64,000 nucleotides of DNA from Nitrosomonadales bacterium. GTDB lineage: Bacteria; Pseudomonadota; Gammaproteobacteria; Burkholderiales; Gallionellaceae. The DNA lies in contig JACQFX010000013.1 of assembly GCA_016199835.1 (NCBI GenBank), positions 1 to 64,000 on the forward strand, written 5' to 3'. How positions within the stretch are numbered: the first letter of the stretch is position 1; every line of letters begins with the position of its first letter. Of the stretch, positions 9,240 through 17,811 are shown one piece after another. The position numbers and the translations under genes were made by a program. The notes beneath the pieces are model-generated. The model made no database searches and was not told where the DNA came from. It saw only the letters and a list, made by a program, of their open reading frames with translations.

Positions 9240-10139
9240 TTACCCTTGAGCTGCAAGCATGCCAACCCGCCCCGCGACTTCTCGCATCGTCACTTCGCAC
9301 CGGGGCAACGCTTCTATCTGTCCTTCCAGATATTGGCGCATGGACACCAGCTCGTAGCCCTGCCCTTTCCAGCCATCAAGCAGTCGTTCGAACACCGGCA
9401 GTAGTTTGCCGCCTTCCAGTTCGGCATGCAAGGTGAACACATGACCCGCAGATGGAGAGATCTCGGTCAATTGCAACAGATGCTGCGCCACATTTTCCGG
9501 CGTGATGCCGTCGCGATTGAGTATCTCATCCAGCGTGGGCAGTGTGGTAGGCAATTGCGGGCAGGCGATGATCTCGGCATCTGCGGTGGGAATGAATGGA
9601 TGAGTGCCGCGCGTGTCGGAGCTGTAATCGAAACCCAGGCGCTGGGTCAGACGCAAAGCATCGCGGTTCATCTGCCAGCCCGCAGCGGCATGTGCCTTGG
9701 GTGCCGCGCCGAAAATTTCGGTGTAGCGCTCTACCGCACGTTGCATCTCGCGCCGCGTCCACTCTGCATCCTTGCACGCGACGCCATCCTGCCAACGGAT
9801 GTGATCGTAGCAATGGATACCCGTTTCAAAACCTGCATCGCGCACGCTGCGCATGATGTCCGCGCACTTGCGCCCGATGTCCGGCCCCGGCAACAATGTG
9901 CCATACAGCAGCGTCTGGATGCCGTAATGCTCGACTACCGAAGTGCGCGACACCTTGCCGATGAAGCCGGGGCGAAACACGCGCTTGATGGCGCGTCCGG
10001 TGTGATCGGGGCCAAGCGAAAAAAAGAATGTGGCCTGGGCTTCGTGTCGCTTGAGCGTTTCCACCAAGCGCGGCACACCTTCACGGGTGCCACGGTAGGT
10101 GTCGACGTCTATCTTGAGGGCGAGTTGCCGGGGCATCAA
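9240..10139 (-). CDS. arnD: 4-deoxy-4-formamido-L-arabinose-phosphoundecaprenol deformylase
   Basis: 299 residues. The N-terminal signature KIDVDTYRGTREGVPRL is the ArnD form of the NodB polysaccharide deacetylase fold, with the metal-binding Asp pair. A conserved HCYDHIRWQD segment follows. It removes the formyl group from undecaprenyl-phosphate-L-Ara4FN at the inner membrane, making the flip-ready L-Ara4N donor. Its start overlaps the end of the decarboxylase gene by 4 bp, so the two are translationally coupled. Confidence 0.92.
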   Translation of the reverse strand: MMPRQLALKIDVDTYRGTREGVPRLVETLKRHEAQATFFFSLGPDHTGRAIKRVFRPGFIGKVSRTSVVEHYGIQTLLYGTLLPGPDIGRKCADIMRSVRDAGFETGIHCYDHIRWQDGVACKDAEWTRREMQRAVERYTEIFGAAPKAHAAAGWQMNRDALRLTQRLGFDYSSDTRGTHPFIPTADAEIIACPQLPTTLPTLDEILNRDGITPENVAQHLLQLTEISPSAGHVFTLHAELEGGKLLPVFERLLDGWKGQGYELVSMRQYLEGQIEALPRCEVTMREVAGRVGMLAAQG

Positions 10140-11179
10140 TCCACCAGACCGCGCGCCTCGGCCACATGGCCGCGATACGCATCGAAAATCTGGCGCAGCG
10201 TGTCGGCCATGCTGGTGGTCGGCTTCCAGCCCAGCTCTTCGCAGGTGTTGGTAATTTTTGGCACGCGGTTCTGCACGTCCTGATAACCCTTGCCGTAATA
10301 CGCAGCGGAAGTGGTTTCGACGATCTTCACCTTGGCGGCGGAATCGCGATATTCCGGATACTCGTTCGCCAGCTTGAGCATCATGTCGGCCAGATCGCGG
10401 ATCGCATAATTGTTGGTGGGATTGCCGATGTTGTAAATCTTGCCTGTAGCAACGCCGTCCTTGTTGGCGATGATCTTCATCAGCGCATCGACGCCGTCGT
10501 CGATATAGGTGAACGCGCGTTTCTGGTGGCCGCCGTCCACCAGGCTGATGTTCTCGCCGCGCAGGATGTGGCCGAGGAATTGCGTCACCACGCGCGAACT
10601 GCCTTCCTTCGGGGTATGGATGGAATCCAGTCCGGCGCCGATCCAGTTGAACGGACGGAACAGGGTGAAGTTCAGGTTGTCCTGCATGCCGTAGCCCCAG
10701 ATCACGCGATCCATGAGTTGCTTGGAGCAGGAGTAGATCCAGCGCGGCTTGTTGATCGGGCCGCAGATCAGCTCGGATTCGTCAGGATCGAATTCTTCGT
10801 CGTGGCACATGCCGTACACTTCCGAGGTGGAAGGAAACACCAGATGCTTCTTGTATTTCACCGCCGCGCGCACGATGGGCAGGTTGGCCTCGAAGTCCAG
10901 TTCGAACACACGCAACGGCTCCTTCACGTAGGTCGAAGGCGTGGCGATCGCCACCAGTGGCAGGATCACGTCGCACTTGCGCACATGGTATTCCACCCAT
11001 TCCTTGTTGATGGTGATATCGCCCTCGAAAAAGTGGAAGCGCGGCTGGCCGATCAGGTCGGTGATGCGGTCGGCGCTCATGTCCATGCCATACACTTCCC
11101 AGTCAGTGGTGGCGAGGATGCGATTGGACAGGTGGTGACCGATGAAGCCGTTCACTCCGAGGATCAAAACTTTTTTCAT
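10136..11179 (-). CDS. arnA: UDP-glucuronate decarboxylase (stand-alone C-terminal half of ArnA)
   Basis: 347 residues from the ATG at 11179, preceded by AAGGGAAATGAA. It is an extended SDR with an NAD-binding start (VLILGVNGFIGHHLSNRIL) and the active-site SSTSEVYG and YSCSKQ motifs. It corresponds to the C-terminal dehydrogenase/decarboxylase domain of E. coli ArnA, converting UDP-glucuronate to UDP-4-keto-arabinose. In E. coli this domain is fused to the formyltransferase; here that is a separate upstream gene (11275-12195). The 95-bp gap between them contains a palindromic repeat. Confidence 0.9.
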   Translation of the reverse strand: MKKVLILGVNGFIGHHLSNRILATTDWEVYGMDMSADRITDLIGQPRFHFFEGDITINKEWVEYHVRKCDVILPLVAIATPSTYVKEPLRVFELDFEANLPIVRAAVKYKKHLVFPSTSEVYGMCHDEEFDPDESELICGPINKPRWIYSCSKQLMDRVIWGYGMQDNLNFTLFRPFNWIGAGLDSIHTPKEGSSRVVTQFLGHILRGENISLVDGGHQKRAFTYIDDGVDALMKIIANKDGVATGKIYNIGNPTNNYAIRDLADMMLKLANEYPEYRDSAAKVKIVETTSAAYYGKGYQDVQNRVPKITNTCEELGWKPTTSMADTLRQIFDAYRGHVAEARGLVD

Positions 11180-11214
11180 TTCATTTCCCTTAACAATTGA
11201 ACTCAAACCTTGCC

Positions 11215-11259
11215 GTAGTGTGGGCTCTGCCCACCATTGTCGGGCGTAGCCCGACCTAC
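11215..11259. repeat. Dispersed double palindrome, copy A
   Basis: GTAGTGTGGGCTCTGCCCAC followed by GTCGGGCGTAGCCCGACCTAC. Each half folds into a hairpin. A near-identical copy lies at 43568-43611. It sits exactly between the two ArnA half genes. Confidence 0.75.
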
Positions 11260-11274
11260 ATTTTCAAATTGGCG

Positions 11275-12195
11275 TTATGCGTCAAACTCAATTTTTCCCA
11301 TACCGAATTTTGTCGCGAATTCTTCCGCACCCATCTCTGCGCCATCCAGCTCGAAGCGCACCACGCGCAGCACGCCGCTGCCGCAAACTGCATAAGCCTT
11401 GCCCTCTTTTACATAGAACACGGGGGCTCTGTCTGTAACCGTGCAGCGCGTAATCAGCGTCTGCAAAATGCGCATAGGCTTGCCCAGCAACGTCGTCGTC
11501 GCGCCCGGATAGGGTGGCGCTACGGCGCGCACCAGATCATGTATCTGCTGTGCGCTTTGCGACCAGTCTATGACGCCATCCTCCGCCTTGCGCCCGCCGA
11601 AATAAGCCCCTTGGGACAGATCCTGTTTCACCGCTTGCACCCTGCCCGCTAGTAGATTCGGCAGGCAATCGTTCAGCGCCATCTCCGCCGCCACGGTGAC
11701 TTTCTGGAACACCTCATGTGCGGTGTCGTTGGGCAGGATGGGTACTGCCTGCTGCGCCACGATGTCGCCGTTGTCCGGCTTCTCGGTCATGTAATGCAGC
11801 GTCGCGCCGGTTTCCGGCTCGCCCTTGATTATCGCCCAATTCACCGGCACGCGGCCACGGTATTTGGGCAGCAGCGAGCCATGCATGTTGAGCGCGCCGC
11901 GTTTTGGTATCTCCAGCAACTCGCGCTTGAGCATCAAACGATAGTAGAAGGAGAAATAGAAATCCGGTTGCAGCGCGCGTATGCGCTCCACCACTTCCGG
12001 CGTGTTCGGATCGTCCGGCGTGATGACCGGGATGCCGTGCAGCGCAGCAAGCGCAGCAACGCTCTCGAACCAGATGGTCTCGTTCGGATTATCGAGATGC
12101 GTCACCACCAGCCGCACGTCCACGCCATGCGCGAGCAGCGCCGATAAACAACGGTAACCTACGTTGTGATAGGCAAATACGACCGCGCTACTCAT
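11275..12195 (-). CDS. arnA: UDP-L-Ara4N formyltransferase (stand-alone N-terminal half of ArnA)
   Basis: 306 residues. The formyltransferase core motif ALNMHGSLLPKYRGRVPVNW (catalytic Asn-His; HxSLLPKYRG) and the early FAYHNVGYRCL match the ArnA_FT domain rather than methionyl-tRNA formyltransferase. It formylates UDP-L-Ara4N using 10-formyl-THF, giving the form accepted by ArnC. It overlaps arnC by 8 bp at its start. Downstream is the decarboxylase half of ArnA. Confidence 0.88.
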   Translation of the reverse strand: MSSAVVFAYHNVGYRCLSALLAHGVDVRLVVTHLDNPNETIWFESVAALAALHGIPVITPDDPNTPEVVERIRALQPDFYFSFYYRLMLKRELLEIPKRGALNMHGSLLPKYRGRVPVNWAIIKGEPETGATLHYMTEKPDNGDIVAQQAVPILPNDTAHEVFQKVTVAAEMALNDCLPNLLAGRVQAVKQDLSQGAYFGGRKAEDGVIDWSQSAQQIHDLVRAVAPPYPGATTTLLGKPMRILQTLITRCTVTDRAPVFYVKEGKAYAVCGSGVLRVVRFELDGAEMGAEEFATKFGMGKIEFDA

Positions 12196-13129
12196 CGCGT
12201 TTTTCCAGTATTGCCTCGACCAGATAGCGCGGACGATGACGCACTTGCTGGTAAATGCGCCCGATATATTCGCCCAGCAGTCCGATGCCGAACAGTGCGA
12301 TGCCTATCAGGAAAAACATCAGCGCGAACAAGGTAAACAGCCCCTCGGCTTCCGGCCCGACGATCAGGCGCCGCACCGCGAGGAATACGAAAAACACACC
12401 CGAGAACAGCGAGATCAGCATCCCCAGCATGGAGAACATCTGCAACGGCACCAGCGAGAAGCCGGTCATCAAATCGAAGTTGAGGCGGATCAGGCTGTAC
12501 AGCGAATACTTGGATTCGCCCGCCGTGCGCTCGTCATGCCCCACCACCACCTCGGCGGGATTGCGCGCGAAACTGTACGCCAGCGCCGGGATGAAGGTAC
12601 TCACCTCGTGACAACTGTTCACCGCATCGATGATGCGGCGGTCGTAAGCGCGGAACATGCAGCCCTGATCGGTCATCTTGATACGCGTGATTTTTTCGCG
12701 CAGGCCGTTCATCGCGCGCGAGGCGACATGCCGCCACAGGCTGTCGTTGCGCTGCCTGCGGATGGAGCCGACGTAATCGTGTCCTTCGTCCATCTTCGCC
12801 AGCAGCAGCTCGGTATCTTCCGGCGGGTTCTGCAAATCGGCGTCCAGCGTAACGATGCGTTGCCCGCGCGATTGCTCGAACGCTGCCATGATCGCCATGT
12901 GCTGGCCAAAATTGCCGTTAAACAATATCACCCGCGTCACATCGGGGCGTTGCTGGAACTGCTCGCGCAGGATCGCCGCCGAGCGGTCGCGGCTGCCGTC
13001 GTTGACGAACAGGATTTCATACGTGATGCCGAGCTTATCCAGCGCCGGATACAGCCGGTCGAACAAAGCCTGCAAGCCATCTTCTTCGTTGTAAACGGGA
13101 ATGACGACGGAAAGTTGGAGATTAGTCAT
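12188..13129 (-). CDS. arnC: Undecaprenyl-phosphate 4-deoxy-4-formamido-L-arabinose transferase
   Basis: 313 residues. It is a GT2 glycosyltransferase with an N-terminal SVVIPVYNEEDGL motif, the DXD-like VTLDADLQNPPED and two C-terminal membrane helices (about residues 230-262 and 268-295), the ArnC/DPM-like layout. It transfers L-Ara4FN to undecaprenyl phosphate on the cytoplasmic face of the inner membrane. It is first gene of the arnC-arnA(FT)-arnA(DH)-arnD run. No clear PmrA-type direct repeat (CTTAA) is visible upstream. Confidence 0.92.
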   Translation of the reverse strand: MTNLQLSVVIPVYNEEDGLQALFDRLYPALDKLGITYEILFVNDGSRDRSAAILREQFQQRPDVTRVILFNGNFGQHMAIMAAFEQSRGQRIVTLDADLQNPPEDTELLLAKMDEGHDYVGSIRRQRNDSLWRHVASRAMNGLREKITRIKMTDQGCMFRAYDRRIIDAVNSCHEVSTFIPALAYSFARNPAEVVVGHDERTAGESKYSLYSLIRLNFDLMTGFSLVPLQMFSMLGMLISLFSGVFFVFLAVRRLIVGPEAEGLFTLFALMFFLIGIALFGIGLLGEYIGRIYQQVRHRPRYLVEAILEKRDE

Positions 13130-13220
13130 GGGGCGGCATTCTACCGCACAGACAGGGGTTAGCGAAGTGGCGCAGGGAAGATAGCGCGAGGAATAGCGCC
13201 CTCACAGGGCGCGCAATGAA

Positions 13221-13994
13221 TTACTCCCCGAGGCCGTGTGCACCATATTCCGCCGGCGGCGCCACCCGCTGGCTACGCGCTTCGTAAAGGAAAATGCCTG
13301 CGCTGACCGAAACATTCAGGCTGCTCACCGCCCCGCGCATCGGGATGCTCACCAGTTGATCGCAGGTCTCCTTGGTGAGGCGGCGCAAGCCTTCGCCTTC
13401 GGCGCCCAGCACCATGGCCAGCGCATCGGAGTGATAAAAATTGGTCAGATGGTTACCCGCTTCGCTGTCTGCGCCCACCACCCAGATGTCGCGTTCTTTC
13501 AACTCGCGCAGCGTGCGCGCAAGATTGGTAACGGTGATGTAGGGCACGGTCTCGGCTGCACCGCAGGCAACTTTTTCCACCGTGGCATTCAGGCCGACGG
13601 CACGATCCTTGGGGGCAATGACGGCGTGGACGCCGAAGGCATCTGCGCTGCGCAAACATGCGCCCAGATTATGCGGGTCCTGCACACCATCCAGCACCAG
13701 CAACAACGGCGGTTCGTTGAGCGTATCCAGCACATCGTCCAGATGTATCACCCTGCGCGTCGCATCCACGCGCGCCACGACGCCCTGATGACTCGCATTG
13801 CCGGCCATGCCGTCGAGGCGCTTGCCGTCCACCTGCACGATGCGCACGCCGTTGTCTTCCGCCAGTTTGAGCAGGTCGCGTGCGCGTCCATCGTGGCGCG
13901 AGGTATCCACATAAAGTTCCAGCACGCTATCGGCGTTCTGGCGGATACGGGCGGTGACGGCGTGAAAGCCGTGGATAGTGCGGGATTCAGCCAT
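13221..13994 (-). CDS. rlmB: 23S rRNA (guanosine-2'-O)-methyltransferase RlmB
   Basis: 257 residues from the ATG at 13994; a TTG at 14012 is a less likely start. It is a SpoU-family SPOUT methyltransferase with the three motifs [25 protein letters not shown] and [14 protein letters not shown], and an N-terminal L30e-like domain ([12 protein letters not shown]). It methylates G2251 in the 23S P-loop. It follows rnr on the same strand, as in many proteobacteria. Confidence 0.92.
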   Translation of the reverse strand: MAESRTIHGFHAVTARIRQNADSVLELYVDTSRHDGRARDLLKLAEDNGVRIVQVDGKRLDGMAGNASHQGVVARVDATRRVIHLDDVLDTLNEPPLLLVLDGVQDPHNLGACLRSADAFGVHAVIAPKDRAVGLNATVEKVACGAAETVPYITVTNLARTLRELKERDIWVVGADSEAGNHLTNFYHSDALAMVLGAEGEGLRRLTKETCDQLVSIPMRGAVSSLNVSVSAGIFLYEARSQRVAPPAEYGAHGLGE

Positions 13995-14070
13995 GTTGTT
14001 GCTCGCAGTCAAAATATAAAGTCAGCATTGTGCGGATAAGCCGGGAAGGATTCAACCACAAGCAAAACAG

Positions 14071-14108
14071 GGTAGCCCGGATTCCGCTACACGTTTATCC
14101 GGGCTACC
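14071..14108. repeat. Palindrome between rnr and rlmB
   Basis: GGTAGCCCGGA (14071-14081) and TCCGGGCTACC (14098-14108) are perfect 11-bp arms around a 16-nt loop. The core GTAGCCCGGA/CCGGGCTAC also occurs in the 454-721 element. There is no T-run, so a REP-like repeat or mRNA stem is more likely than a terminator. Confidence 0.65.
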
Positions 14109-14121
14109 ATCTGGCACCAAA

Positions 14122-16389
14122 CTACTTGTATCCCTTTTTCGCCGCCACCTTCTTCTTCGGCGCAGTGTCACCCCACGCACCCATGCCCGATTCCTTTTTC
14201 TTTTCAGCCTTGGATGCCTCCTTCTCTTCCATCAGCATGAAATCTATCTTGGTACTTTCCATATCCACGCGCACGACCTTGACGCGTACGCGGTCGCCGA
14301 GGCGGTAGCGCTTGCCGGTGCGTTCGCCCAGCATCATGTGCTTGGCCGCATCGAAATGGAAATAATCTGCACCGAGTTCGGATACATGCACCAGGCCTTC
14401 GGTGTAGATGTCATCGAGCGCGACGAACAGGCCGAAGCCGGTGACCGAAGAGATGGTGCCGTTGAATACGCTGCCGAGATGATCGCGCATGTAAAAGCAT
14501 TTGAGCCAGGCTTCGACATCGCGCGTGGCATCGTCGGCGCGGCGCTCGGTCTGCGAGCAGTGGATACCGAGCGCGTCCCATTTCTCGTGCGGTTTGTATT
14601 GTTTGCCGTTGAGTACCGCCTTGATGGCTCTATGCACCAGCAGGTCGGGATAGCGGCGGATGGGCGAGGTAAAGTGCGTGTAGGCCTCGTAACCCAGGCC
14701 GAAGTGGCCGACGTTGTCCGGGCAATAGCGCGCCTGACGCAGCGAGCGCAACATTACAGTTTGCAGCAGCGGCGCATCGGGGCGGCCCTTGATCTGCTTG
14801 AGCAGCTTGGCGTAATCGCCAGCCGCAGGCATCTCGCCGCCGCCCAGTTGCAATCCGAATTCCTTGAAGAATTCGCGCACCGCTTCGAGCTTCTCCGGAG
14901 TGGGGCCTTCGTGCACGCGGTACAGCACGGGATGCTTGTTCACTTGCAGAAAGTCGGCGGTACACACGTTGGCGGCCAGCATGCATTCCTCGATCAGCTT
15001 GTGCGCGTCGTTGCGCACTACCGGCACGATCTTTTCGATCTTGCCCTGGTCGTTGAATATCATCTGCGTTTCTATGGTCTCGAAATCAATCGCGCCGCGC
15101 TTCTCGCGCGCTTGCAGCAGGGTCTTGAACAGTTTGTACAGATTGTTTATGTGCGGCAGCACCTGCGCGAATTGCCTGACTTCCTTGCCTTTTGGATCAG
15201 TCAGCATCGCCGCGACCTGGTTGTAGGTCAGGCGCGCGTGAGAGAACATCACCGAAGGATAGAAGCGGTATTTCTCGATATCGCCAACAGCGCTGACCTG
15301 CATGTCGCACACCATGCACAGGCGCTCTACATCCGGATTGATCGAACACAGACCGTTGGAGAGTTCTTCCGGCAGCATGGGAATCACACGGCGGGGAAAA
15401 TACACCGAGTTGCCGCGATTCAGCGCCTCCTTGTCCAGCGCATCGCCGGGCTTCACATAGGAACTCACATCGGCGATCGCCACCACCAAGCGGAAGCCCT
15501 TGCCTTTGGGCTCACAATACACTGCATCGTCGAAATCGCGCGCGGTCTCGCCGTCTATAGTGACCAAAGGCAGATGGGTGACGCTCTCGCGCCCGGCATA
15601 ATCTTCGTGCGGGACGGTCGTCGCAAACTTCTTCGCCTGGCGCTCGGCATCCTTGGGAAACTCGTTTGGCAGATCGTGCTTGCGCAAGGCAATCTCGATC
15701 TCCATGCCGGGGTCGGCGTAATTTCCCAACACCTCGACGATGCGGCCTATAGGCTGGGCATGTTTGCTGGGCTGCTGCAAAATCTCCAGCATCACTACCT
15801 GCCCCGGCTTGGCAGTGCTGCGCTCGCCGGGGGCAACCAGTATGTCCTGACTGATACGACGGTTCTCCGCCACCACGAACTGGATGCCGTGCTCTTCGTA
15901 CAACCTGCCGACCAGCTTCGTATTTGCCGCTTCCAGCACCTCGACGATGTGTCCTTCGCGCCGCCCCTTGCGATCCATGCCGGTGACGCGCGCCATCGCG
16001 GTATCGCCGTGCAGCACCTTGTGCATCTCCTTGGCGCTCAGCACGAGATCGGCGCTGCCGTCCTCGGGGATCAGAAAACCGAAACCGTCCGGATGTCCCT
16101 GCACCTTGCCCTTGATGAGATCCAGCTTGTCCACCATGCACAGCGCGCCCTTGCGATTGCGCATGAGTTGGCCGTCACGCGCCATTGCGCGCAGGCGGCG
16201 CGAAAATAATTCCGCCTCCTGCGCCTCGATATGCAGCAGGCTGCACAAATCTTCCTCGGCCAGCGGCGCACCCTGCTCTTCCAGTATTTGCAAGATAAAT
16301 TCCCGGCTGGGCAAGGGGTGATCGTACTGTTCACGCTCGCGTTCCAGAAACGGATCCTGCCCGCGAATATTATTTTTCTTGTTTTTCAT
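14122..16389 (-). CDS. rnr: Ribonuclease R
   Basis: About 755 residues from the ATG at 16389; a GTG two codons upstream is also possible, and both follow AAGGGATTTT. Order of domains: N-terminal helix-turn-helix, cold-shock/OB domains, the RNB catalytic domain (acidic DGETARDFDDAVYCE and the arginine-rich HFTSPIRRYPDLLVHRA), an S1 domain (about residues 635-720) and a lysine-rich tail (KKKVAAKKGYK). It is a processive 3'-5' exoribonuclease able to degrade structured RNA, active in RNA quality control and cold growth. Confidence 0.95.
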   Translation of the reverse strand: MKNKKNNIRGQDPFLEREREQYDHPLPSREFILQILEEQGAPLAEEDLCSLLHIEAQEAELFSRRLRAMARDGQLMRNRKGALCMVDKLDLIKGKVQGHPDGFGFLIPEDGSADLVLSAKEMHKVLHGDTAMARVTGMDRKGRREGHIVEVLEAANTKLVGRLYEEHGIQFVVAENRRISQDILVAPGERSTAKPGQVVMLEILQQPSKHAQPIGRIVEVLGNYADPGMEIEIALRKHDLPNEFPKDAERQAKKFATTVPHEDYAGRESVTHLPLVTIDGETARDFDDAVYCEPKGKGFRLVVAIADVSSYVKPGDALDKEALNRGNSVYFPRRVIPMLPEELSNGLCSINPDVERLCMVCDMQVSAVGDIEKYRFYPSVMFSHARLTYNQVAAMLTDPKGKEVRQFAQVLPHINNLYKLFKTLLQAREKRGAIDFETIETQMIFNDQGKIEKIVPVVRNDAHKLIEECMLAANVCTADFLQVNKHPVLYRVHEGPTPEKLEAVREFFKEFGLQLGGGEMPAAGDYAKLLKQIKGRPDAPLLQTVMLRSLRQARYCPDNVGHFGLGYEAYTHFTSPIRRYPDLLVHRAIKAVLNGKQYKPHEKWDALGIHCSQTERRADDATRDVEAWLKCFYMRDHLGSVFNGTISSVTGFGLFVALDDIYTEGLVHVSELGADYFHFDAAKHMMLGERTGKRYRLGDRVRVKVVRVDMESTKIDFMLMEEKEASKAEKKKESGMGAWGDTAPKKKVAAKKGYK

Positions 16390-16417
16390 TGACACAAAAT
16401 CCCTTAACGATTAAATT
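16389..16417 (+). promoter_or_regulatory. Sigma-70 promoter of tRNA-Leu
   Basis: TTGACA at 16389-16394, a 17-bp spacer and TAAATT at 16412-16417, followed by the GC-rich discriminator ACGCGCCC typical of stable RNA promoters. It ends about 19 bp before the tRNA and overlaps the divergent rnr start region. Confidence 0.6.
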
Positions 16418-16435
16418 ACGCGCCCTCGAAGCAAT

Positions 16436-16522
16436 GCCCAGATGGCGGAATTGGTAGACGCACTAGGTTCAGGTCCTAGCGGTTGCAAGACTGTGGAGGT
16501 TCGAGTCCTCTTCTGGGCACCA
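16436..16522 (+). tRNA. tRNA-Leu (CAG)
   Basis: 87 nt including an encoded CCA. The acceptor stem GCCCAGA pairs with TCTGGGC. The anticodon loop TTCAGGT gives CAG, a long variable arm marks a class II tRNA, and the T-arm is GGTTCGAGTCC. Confidence 0.95.
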
Positions 16523-16531
16523 AAATTAAAC

Positions 16532-16563
16532 AAAACGGTTCGCGCAAGCGAGCCGTTTTTGTT
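16532..16563 (+). terminator. Rho-independent terminator of tRNA-Leu
   Basis: AAAACGGTTCGC / GCGAGCCGTTTT hairpin with a GCAA loop and following Ts, starting 10 nt after the tRNA. The stem has one G-T pair. Confidence 0.85.
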
Positions 16564-16649
16564 TGGTGGCCAGAACAAGCGAAACGCCTGCGCGCTTCGC
16601 GCCAGAACTCGAAGGGCATCCGATGCAGCGGTCGCGCTTGCATGACCGG

Positions 16650-16703
16650 GCCTCTTCTGGACACCCAATGTAATGGCTCGCATAAGCGGGCCATTTTCAT
16701 TCG
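16650..16703 (+). repeat. Degenerate copy of tRNA-Leu 3' end plus terminator
   Basis: CCTCTTCTGGACACCCAATG resembles the tRNA-Leu end (CCTCTTCTGGGCACCAAAAT). It is followed by a second hairpin (ATGGCTCGC / GCGGGCCAT, then TTTTCATT) matching the layout of the true terminator. It looks like the relic of a tandem duplication, or of an integration event at the tRNA. The rest of 16564-16885 shows nothing else that I can support. Confidence 0.5.
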
Positions 16704-16885
16704 CCATCCGGAGAAAGTGCATTTTCACCAAGAAATCCAGTGCAAGGGTTCCACAGCTTGTTCGAGCGCTATACGGCCAGGCCATCAAAAGCGCACAAGC
16801 GCCCCGTGCATTGTCGCATAGTTTGAAGTTGAAGCATTCACGGCAAAACACGGAACGGGCATCATCGGAAATGCAGATGGAAGAT

Positions 16886-16961
16886 GGGGTGGCTGAACGG
16901 GCTCGAACCGTCGACAACTGGAATCACAATCCAGGGCTCTACCAACTGAGCTACAGCCACC
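16886..16961 (-). tRNA. tRNA-His (GTG)
   Basis: 76 nt with encoded CCA. The anticodon is GTG in the loop ATTGTGA. The extra 5' G (G-1) pairs with C73, diagnostic of tRNA-His. Confidence 0.95.
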
Positions 16962-16982
16962 ATTGAACTGGCACAAGCAACT

Positions 16983-17059
16983 TGGCGTGCCCGACAGGAA
17001 TCGAACCTGTAACCCCCAGCTTAGAAGGCTGGTGCTCTATCCGGTTGAGCTACGGGCAC
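16983..17059 (-). tRNA. tRNA-Arg (TCT)
   Basis: 77 nt with encoded CCA. The anticodon is TCT in the loop CTTCTAA. The acceptor stem is GTGCCCG/CGGGCAC. Confidence 0.95.
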
Positions 17060-17100
17060 AATTCTTTCGGTCGCCAATTCGACTTGTTTCAAAAAAAACC

Positions 17101-17177
17101 TGGTCGGGGTGGAGAGATTCGAACTCCCGACATCCTGCTCCCAAAGCAGGCGCGCTACCAGGCTACGCTACACCCCG
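17101..17177 (-). tRNA. tRNA-Pro (TGG)
   Basis: 77 nt with encoded CCA. The anticodon is TGG in the loop TTTGGGA. The acceptor stem is CGGGGTG/CACCCCG. It is the first of three tRNAs downstream of pgsA and is probably cotranscribed with it. Confidence 0.95.
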
Positions 17178-17218
17178 AAAGCGCGGCACTATACAGGGGG
17201 AACGAAGAAAAATCAATT

Positions 17219-17794
17219 TTACTCGCGCGATTTTTGCGTGATCTGCGGCATGGCCAGCATCAGGTAGTACACCATGGACCACAGCGTCAGCAGCGCCGCG
17301 AGGTAGATCAGCAGCGTGCCTAACTGGTAAGTGGGCAAACCGAACAGCGGCTCCTGGTATAACAGGAACGGGATGGCAATCATCTGAAACGTGGTTTTGA
17401 CCTTGCCCAGCATGGAAACCGCGATGTTCTTGCCCGCACCGAGTTGCGCCATCCATTCGCGCAAAGCGGAGATGGCGATTTCGCGCCCGATGATGATCAC
17501 GGCGATGAAGGCATCCACCTGCCGCAAGCCAACCAGCATGATCAGCGCGGCAGCCACCATCAGCTTGTCCGCCACCGGATCGAGGAAGGCGCCGAACGCC
17601 GACCCCTGATTCAGCCTGCGCGCCAGATAACCGTCCAGCCAATCCGTAATCGCGGCGAATATGAAAATGAGTGTGCTGTATAAATGCTTGTTATGCAGGC
17701 TGATGGTGTCGTCGGAAAGATAGAACACGGCAAGGAACACCGGGATCATCACGATCCTGAACCAGGTCAGCAGATTGGGTATGTTGAGCGGCAT
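17219..17794 (-). CDS. pgsA: CDP-diacylglycerol-glycerol-3-phosphate 3-phosphatidyltransferase
   Basis: 191 residues from the ATG at 17794; a TTG at 17815 is the alternative. The CDP-alcohol phosphotransferase motif D-G-x2-A-R-x8-G-x3-D-x3-D reads DGYLARRLNQGSAFGAFLD followed by PVADK. Several membrane helices. It makes phosphatidylglycerol phosphate, the committed step to phosphatidylglycerol. It is immediately downstream of uvrC and upstream of three tRNAs, the same order as E. coli uvrC-pgsA-tRNA. Confidence 0.93.
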   Translation of the reverse strand: MPLNIPNLLTWFRIVMIPVFLAVFYLSDDTISLHNKHLYSTLIFIFAAITDWLDGYLARRLNQGSAFGAFLDPVADKLMVAAALIMLVGLRQVDAFIAVIIIGREIAISALREWMAQLGAGKNIAVSMLGKVKTTFQMIAIPFLLYQEPLFGLPTYQLGTLLIYLAALLTLWSMVYYLMLAMPQITQKSRE

Positions 17795-17811
17795 GAAACG
17801 AACCGTCGTCC

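Noticed and set aside
14338..16209. 623-codon open frame opposite rnr
   Set aside because: Antisense to a certain RNase R gene. It has no start signals or domains and is an effect of codon bias. The same applies to long frames opposite pnp (32864-34945), ccoN (28451-29773), the EF-hand gene (30653-32473) and the RND pump.
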